From Granulosicoccus sp964352535 (GTDB lineage Bacteria > Pseudomonadota > Gammaproteobacteria > Granulosicoccales > Granulosicoccaceae): 10,680 bases of DNA. The notes under the pieces are model-generated. The model had not been told where the DNA came from, made no database searches, and saw only the letters and a list, made by a program, of their open reading frames with translations. The stretch lies in NCBI GenBank assembly GCA_964352535.1, contig CAYGSW010000203.1, forward strand, positions 1-10,680, in the 5' to 3' direction. The position numbers and the translations under genes were made by a program. Below, piece by piece: positions 6,707-10,680 of the stretch (positions are counted from its first letter, which is position 1; each line of letters starts with the position of its first letter).

Positions 6707-7618
6707 ATGAAAGCAATAAAAAAGGCAGTCTTCCCCGTAGCAGGTATGGGCACTCGATTCCTGCCAGCTACAAAAGCCAATCCCAAAGAGATGCTGCCTG
6801 TCGTTGACAAGCCGCTCATTCAATATGCGGCAGAGGAGGCAGTGGCCGCAGGTATCGATACGTTGATATTTGTCACTGGCCGGAACAAGCGCTCCATCGA
6901 GGATCATTTCGACACTGCGTATGAGTTGGAGCGCGAGCTGGAAGCCAAGAACAAGAACAAGATGCTAGAGGTACTGCGCAGTATTCTGCCCAGCCACGTA
7001 AACTGCGTGTTTATTCGACAGTCGCAAGCATTGGGCCTTGGGCATGCTGTCCTGTGCGCGCGGCCTGTTGTCAATGATGAGCCTTTTGCCGTTATCTTGG
7101 CTGATGATCTTATCAATTTCTCAGACAAGCCTTGCCTGAAGCAAATGGTTGAGCTTTTTGATTTTCAACACTGTTCGATTCTGGGAACCGAACCGGTGCC
7201 AAAAGCCGACGTCAGCTCTTACGGAATCGTTGACGGCGTCGAGGTCAAGAAAGGTTTGATGGAGGTCTCCGGAATTATCGAAAAACCGCCTGTTGACAAA
7301 GCGCCCAGTAATGTCGCAGTTGTTGGGCGTTACATCCTCACGCCACGGATTTTCGATCTTTTGGAGAATACCCAGCGTGGTGCTGGCAACGAAATTCAAC
7401 TCACTGACGCCATTGCTGATTTGTTAAAAGAGCAGCGCGTGTTGTCCTATAACTTCGAAGGACGAAGGTTCGACTGTGGTAGTAAGTTGGGTTATCTAAA
7501 GGCGCAAGTAGAGTTTGCATTGGAACACGAAGAAGTCGGTGAAGAGTTTCGCGCATTCCTGAAAAATCTGGATATCAGTGCTTCCAGTAAAGTCGTACCG
7601 ATCGCCAAGCCAAATTAG
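6707..7618 (+). CDS. galU: UTP-glucose-1-phosphate uridylyltransferase
   Basis: Makes UDP-glucose from UTP and glucose-1-phosphate for LPS, exopolysaccharide and glucan synthesis. The 303-residue protein is full length. Motifs: KKAVFPVAGMGTRFLPATKA (5-24) with the GxGTR nucleotide loop, KEMLPVVDKPLIQYA, QALGLGHAV (107-115), LADDLI with the metal-binding aspartates D133/D134, SYGIVDG, the sugar-phosphate EKP (192-194), VGRYIL and GNEIQLTDAI (227-236), then RRFDCGSKLGYL. GGAG (6698-6701) five bases before ATG 6707 fixes the start; an in-frame extension to 6638 has no such support. It ends with TAG whose last two bases open a 54-bp palindrome. It appears to be transcribed alone. The closely related GalF lacks some active residues, but all are intact here. 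Confidence 0.96.
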   Translation: MKAIKKAVFPVAGMGTRFLPATKANPKEMLPVVDKPLIQYAAEEAVAAGIDTLIFVTGRNKRSIEDHFDTAYELERELEAKNKNKMLEVLRSILPSHVNCVFIRQSQALGLGHAVLCARPVVNDEPFAVILADDLINFSDKPCLKQMVELFDFQHCSILGTEPVPKADVSSYGIVDGVEVKKGLMEVSGIIEKPPVDKAPSNVAVVGRYILTPRIFDLLENTQRGAGNEIQLTDAIADLLKEQRVLSYNFEGRRFDCGSKLGYLKAQVEFALEHEEVGEEFRAFLKNLDISASSKVVPIAKPN

Positions 7619-7670
7619 TGGTCTGTCAACCTGATAATGTCGATCGACATTATCAGGTTGACAGACCACT
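7617..7670. repeat. 54-bp perfect loop-less palindrome at the galU stop
   Basis: The 27-base left arm (7617-7643) is the exact reverse complement of the right arm (7644-7670); the centre is GTCGATCGAC at 7639-7648. It begins in the galU TAG codon and continues outward only as G:T wobbles. It contains TTGACA on both strands. The transcript would form an extremely stable hairpin and could end or stabilise galU mRNA, but there is no T-run after it (GGACAACACG), so it is not a standard intrinsic terminator on either strand. A DNA-binding site or a mobile palindromic repeat are alternatives. Confidence 0.95.
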
Positions 7671-7742
7671 GGACAACACGACTGCCGTTCTCAAAATGGG
7701 TTAGCAGTATGAGTGTTTTGCTTGTTTGTAGAGCAACAGTTT

Positions 7743-8972
7743 ATGTCTGATAGATCGGCTGCCTGGGCGATATTCGGTGTATTCTTTTTTGAATCATCGG
7801 TTATCGGACAGTGGATTCCGCGCATCCCTGATATCAAAGCCGCGTTGTTATTGTCCGATGCGCAGCTGGGTCTTGCATTGCTGGCCATGCCGCTTGGCAC
7901 GCTGCTCGGATTTTCAATCGCCGGGCACATCATGCAGAAAATGGGCTTACGCGCGGCGTGTAGACTTTTTATGCCACTGTGGGCTCTGTTGTTCATAAGC
8001 CCCGCGTTGGCCAATAGCCTGGCCCAGCTCATGGTAGCGCTGGTTATTTCCGGTTTGGCAATCGGCATGATCGAAACCGCCATGAATACCGAAGCTGCCA
8101 GAATCGAGAAGGTTGCCGGCAAGCGATTGATGTCACGCTGCCACGGTTTCTGGAGTCTGGGTACGATGATAGGTGCACTGATGGGTGGGCTCATCGCTCA
8201 GCAAGGCGTCAGTGTTACCCTGCATTTTATCGTTGTGATGCCTCTGATTGCGCTGGGAGGTTATTTTGTGGCAACTGCCTTACCAAAATACGGTGCGCAA
8301 CAGATTGCCCCAACGGTTATTGATAGTGCGCCCCTGGCGTCAGGTGTTGTTGTTCAGCCAATGAGTGGTGTGGACACGCCTGAGCAAGAGTCAAGGCTAT
8401 TTTCAATACCCGATAGAGCCATACTGTTGCTGTGTATCATGCCATTGGGAATCTCGATGGTAGAAGGGGCGTTTGTTGACTGGTCGGCCGTGTTCATGCG
8501 CGATGTCATGGCAGCCAGCCCGTTATTGATCGCTGTTACCTATTCATTTTTTGCCATTGTCATGGCAGTTGTGCGTCTCTCAGGAGACACGATTTCAGAA
8601 CGTTTTGGCGACGTTACCGTGGTGCGTGTATCGGGCATGGCTGCAACACTCGGAATCTCTGTGTTCGCTTTGGCGCCAAGCCCGTTGTGGGTATTTATCG
8701 GAGCTGCCATAGCGGGCGCTGGCGTAGCTATCGTGTTCCCTCTAGCCGTTACTGCTGCCGCCAATCGACCAGGAAAATCACCTGCTCAGAACGTCGCTGC
8801 ATTGAACATGATAGCGTTCACGGCATTTTTGATTGCACCACCGCTTATCGGTTTCCTATCGGAAGCTGCAGGGCTACGTTTTGCATTGCTGGCACTGGCG
8901 CCCTTTGCATTCACCACATTCTTGCTAGCGGGTGAGGTGACCACCGATATTGATCAGACTTCAATCAAGTGA
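7743..8972 (+). CDS. MFS transporter, YbjJ-like
   Basis: Inner-membrane transporter of 409 residues with about 12 hydrophobic helices in two blocks split by a polar loop at roughly 180-225 (DSAPLASG...DTPEQESR). Helix 1 runs into GQWIPRIPDIKAAL and SDAQLGLALLAMPLGTLLGF, a pattern I associate with the YbjJ/fucose-permease-like branch of the MFS. The loop after helix 2 (GHIMQKMGLRAA, 61-72) corresponds to the MFS G-x-x-x-D-x-x-G-R motif but lacks the acidic residue. SRCHGFWSLGTMIGAL (about 131-146) is another branch hallmark. Substrate is unknown. ATG 7743 is chosen over GTG 7713; both lack a good ribosome site. The gene follows the palindrome after galU and its last 19 bases overlap the end of the convergent TPM gene. 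Confidence 0.85.
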   Translation: MSDRSAAWAIFGVFFFESSVIGQWIPRIPDIKAALLLSDAQLGLALLAMPLGTLLGFSIAGHIMQKMGLRAACRLFMPLWALLFISPALANSLAQLMVALVISGLAIGMIETAMNTEAARIEKVAGKRLMSRCHGFWSLGTMIGALMGGLIAQQGVSVTLHFIVVMPLIALGGYFVATALPKYGAQQIAPTVIDSAPLASGVVVQPMSGVDTPEQESRLFSIPDRAILLLCIMPLGISMVEGAFVDWSAVFMRDVMAASPLLIAVTYSFFAIVMAVVRLSGDTISERFGDVTVVRVSGMAATLGISVFALAPSPLWVFIGAAIAGAGVAIVFPLAVTAAANRPGKSPAQNVAALNMIAFTAFLIAPPLIGFLSEAAGLRFALLALAPFAFTTFLLAGEVTTDIDQTSIK

Positions 8973-9622
8973 TTGGGTAATTGGTTTTGCCGATCGGCCG
9001 CATGGTGGCCCTCTGGTGCAGGGAAGTGTTCCCACAGAATGCTGCGACATTGCTCGATGGTGTTGTCGAAACCTGCAGCGATTTCGCCACGGCGAATGTG
9101 CTTGATGAATTCATCGACCGTTTGCTCCCACAGTTTGTCGTCAACACTTGCGGCGATGGTTGAATCCACGATGATCTCTACGTAGTGTTCAGCCACCGAA
9201 ACAAAGATCAGAACGCCCGTGCGATCTTTTGTAAGATGAAGATTCTGCAGGAAGAACTGCTCTCGCGCATGCCTTGATGCGCGTTGTTTTTTTACCTTTG
9301 CAGGGATGATGGCCATGCGTGCTGCTGGTATTTGAAACACCATGCCCAGCCCGAGAAACACCAGCACCTGAATCGGATAGAGCCAGACACTGGCGCGAAC
9401 GATATGTTCAGGCTCGAGCCAGCCTCCGGTTGTCAGGGCCAGATAGGCGTAGTAGAGACCGGGCACACTCAGGGCAAGCAATGCTGCCCAAAGGACAGGG
9501 ATGTAGCGATACCCATCGCTCTGGCGTGCAATAACGGTCACAATCTCAGCACGCATTTGAGATTCAACGTGATTGATCTTTGCTGCAAGCGATGTTTTTT
9601 CCTGGTCGGTCAGAAATGCCAT
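8954..9622 (-). CDS. TPM-domain membrane protein
   Basis: 222 residues related to the TPM (TLP18.3/Psb32/MOLO-1) fold. The N-terminal strand-helix part (SLAAKINHVESQMRAEIVTVIARQSDGY split over 11-38) is followed by two membrane segments (about 41-63 and 79-100), and the rest of the domain lies at 115-200: FFLQNLHLTKDRTGVLIFVS, VEIIVDSTI and DDKLWEQTVDEFIKHIRRGE. The membrane hairpin inserted in the domain, and the lack of a signal peptide, distinguish it from its upstream neighbour. TPM proteins have been linked to phosphatase activity and photosystem repair in plants; no catalytic claim is made for this bacterial form. Its ATG directly follows the TAA of the upstream gene, and a GGGAG site lies in that gene's last codons. 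It overlaps the convergent MFS gene by 19 bases at the 3' ends. Confidence 0.82.
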   Translation of the reverse strand: MAFLTDQEKTSLAAKINHVESQMRAEIVTVIARQSDGYRYIPVLWAALLALSVPGLYYAYLALTTGGWLEPEHIVRASVWLYPIQVLVFLGLGMVFQIPAARMAIIPAKVKKQRASRHAREQFFLQNLHLTKDRTGVLIFVSVAEHYVEIIVDSTIAASVDDKLWEQTVDEFIKHIRRGEIAAGFDNTIEQCRSILWEHFPAPEGHHAADRQNQLPNHLIEV

Positions 9623-10543
9623 TTACCAGCTCCCGGATGCACCGCCACCACCAAAGCTGCCGCCACCACCGCCGAAGCCGCCGCCAAAACCACCCCCTGA
9701 GCTACCAAATCCACCGGTACCGATGTAGCCGCCTCGCCTCGCCCCAGTACCACCACTACCACCCCCTGAGCCCTTGAAATAGACAAACAGAAATACAACG
9801 ATGGCGATAGCCAGACCAATCAGTAGATTGCCCGACGCCAACGTGCCAAACAGTCCGCTGAAGCCTGCTGGAAACGCACCCCTTGCAGCATTGCGCATTC
9901 CGCTTCGCCGAAGAATCTCCGGTATTGCAACCATGGCAATGAAGATCAACGGAATGAAGTTGCCAACCGCGTCTGTCATGGCGGTGCTGCTTGTTCCGGA
10001 TCTGCCTGATATGCCAGTCGTCGCCACGTATTCACCTTCCACTGCCTGCAGGATGGCTTGCACACCCTGCTTGATACCTGTCGGGTAGTCGTTATTACGG
10101 AACGCCGGCAGTATTTCCCGCTGGATAATGATGCTTGACAGAGAGTCGGTAAGTGCACCCTCGAGGCCATATCCAACCTCAATGCGGACTTTGCGATCAT
10201 TCGGTGCTACCAGCAACAACACACCATTGTCGTTTTCAGCGGTACCGATCTGCCAGGCCCGTCCCAGACGGTTTGCGTAGTCGGCAATGTCGTAGCCGTC
10301 CAGTGCAGTAATGCTGACGACAACAATCTGGTTGCCCGTTTGCGCTTCGTGCGCTTCAAGCTGTGTGCTGATTGCTGTCTCGTCTTCAGGGGAAAGCAGT
10401 TGTGCATTGTCGACAACTCTGCCGGTCAGTTCTGGAAATGCCTGAGAATAAGCGAAAGTGCAAGCTACGCAAATTGCCAAGAGCAGACAGACTTGAAGCG
10501 TGCGGCGGATAGTCACTGATTGGCGTGCCTGCTGGTTGCACAT
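9623..10543 (-). CDS. secreted TPM-domain protein with glycine-rich tail (YgcG type)
   Basis: 306 residues. A basic start (TIRRTLQ) and hydrophobic core (VCLLLAICVACTFA, 18-31) form a Sec signal peptide, cleaved near AYSQA-FPEL. The TPM domain covers about 36-170: GRVVDNAQLLSPEDE, NQIVVVSI, GRAWQIG, NDNGVLLLVAPNDRKVRIEV and GYGLEGALTDSLSS, all hallmarks of the YgcG family. Hydrophobic stretches at 195-211 and 239-256 anchor it; the TPM domain should lie in the periplasm. Residues 257-306 are almost entirely Gly with Ser/Phe/Tyr and a single RR, ending SGSW. Such tails are common in this family, role unknown. The start is uncertain: ATG 10543 has no clear ribosome site and a GTG (V10) is another choice. 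It is co-transcribed with the downstream TPM gene and probably with the gene entering at the right edge. Confidence 0.87.
   Translation of the reverse strand: MCNQQARQSVTIRRTLQVCLLLAICVACTFAYSQAFPELTGRVVDNAQLLSPEDETAISTQLEAHEAQTGNQIVVVSITALDGYDIADYANRLGRAWQIGTAENDNGVLLLVAPNDRKVRIEVGYGLEGALTDSLSSIIIQREILPAFRNNDYPTGIKQGVQAILQAVEGEYVATTGISGRSGTSSTAMTDAVGNFIPLIFIAMVAIPEILRRSGMRNAARGAFPAGFSGLFGTLASGNLLIGLAIAIVVFLFVYFKGSGGGSGGTGARRGGYIGTGGFGSSGGGFGGGFGGGGGSFGGGGASGSW
9630..9634 (-). promoter_or_regulatory. ribosome binding site inside the end of the YgcG-type gene
   Basis: On the minus strand GGGAG is placed seven bases before the ATG of the 222-residue TPM gene. It overlaps the final Gly-Ser codons of the upstream gene, whose TAA touches the ATG (TAAATG). 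This fixes the downstream start and indicates tight translational coupling. Confidence 0.75.
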
Positions 10544-10579
10544 CGCTGGATCATGAACAGCGAGGGCTCGGGGTGGACG

Positions 10580-10611
10580 GATTGCTAGTCATTGTGATTG
10601 CTAGTCATTGT
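10580..10611. repeat. perfect 16-bp tandem duplication, two copies
   Basis: GATTGCTAGTCATTGT occurs at 10580-10595 and again at 10596-10611 with no change. The right-hand copy contains the minus-strand TAG stop (10601-10603) and the last Asn-Asp codons of the gene at the window edge, so the duplication has copied the gene's terminal codons and stop into the intergenic space. The following gene's start is 37 bases away. Confidence 0.92.
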
Positions 10612-10680
10612 TGAACTCAACGGTTGGATTAACAGCGTCTTCTTCGCTGATGGAAAAATTTGCCTTGGCAACCATTTCCG
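10601..10680 (-). CDS. C-terminal end of a gene, possibly LemA family
   Basis: Only the last 25 residues are visible, ending AVNPTVEFNND before TAG (10601-10603); the rest lies beyond the right edge. It is 57 bases upstream of the YgcG-type gene on the same strand. LemA proteins commonly precede TPM-protein pairs in proteobacteria and often end with an acidic stretch followed by Pro-x-Val-x-Phe, which PTVEF resembles. That is a weak match resting mainly on context, and another small envelope protein is possible. The stop and last codons are duplicated by a 16-bp tandem repeat. Confidence 0.4.
   Translation of the reverse strand, partial: EMVAKANFSISEEDAVNPTVEFNND

Noticed and set aside
7658..7663. 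TTGACA inside the 54-bp palindrome as the -35 of a promoter for the MFS gene
   Set aside because: No -10-like hexamer lies 16-18 bases downstream (ACTGCC at 7681); the match is probably incidental to the palindrome.
7691..8194. Minus-strand 167-codon frame inside the MFS gene
   Set aside because: Exact antisense shadow of the hydrophobic MFS helices; composition follows the codon pattern of the plus-strand gene.

Overview
The window is chromosomal DNA from a gammaproteobacterium of moderate GC content. The left half follows the order known from Pseudomonas: rlmB, rpsF, rpsR, a DUF2232 membrane protein, rplI, dnaB, alr. There is no priB between rpsF and rpsR, which argues against Enterobacterales. 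The FdxA protein is very close to the Pseudomonas/Azotobacter seven-iron ferredoxin. I cannot name the genus from sequence alone.

Layout, plus strand 1-5847: the 3' end of rlmB (23S rRNA 2'-O-methyltransferase), a 193-base gap with a hairpin and a plausible sigma-70 promoter, then rpsF-rpsR-DUF2232-rplI. A strong hairpin after rplI probably ends that unit. After a 272-base gap come dnaB (replicative helicase, with an unusually long low-complexity N-terminus) and alr (alanine racemase, with an extra segment of about 20 residues).

Middle, 5848-7742: fdxA on the minus strand converges on alr and is divergent from galU (UTP-glucose-1-phosphate uridylyltransferase). Their shared 405-base upstream region holds three copies of a GTTGA(A/C)TCAG motif. 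A perfect 54-bp palindrome with no loop begins inside the galU stop codon and is the most striking non-coding element here.

Right part, 7743-10680: a YbjJ-like MFS permease on the plus strand overlaps tail-to-tail with a minus-strand operon. That operon runs from a gene entering at the right edge (C-terminus only, possibly LemA), through a secreted TPM-domain protein with a glycine-rich tail (YgcG type), to a second TPM protein with two membrane segments.

Functionally this is mostly housekeeping: ribosome assembly and rRNA modification, replication, cell-wall precursor (D-Ala) and sugar-nucleotide (UDP-glucose) supply, electron transfer, and an envelope-linked TPM cluster. I see no phage, insertion sequence, CRISPR array, defence system or RNA gene. 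The unusual items are short-scale: two perfect tandem duplications of 15 and 16 bp between genes, the 54-bp palindrome, and the DnaB and Alr insertions. I found no convincing new multi-gene system.
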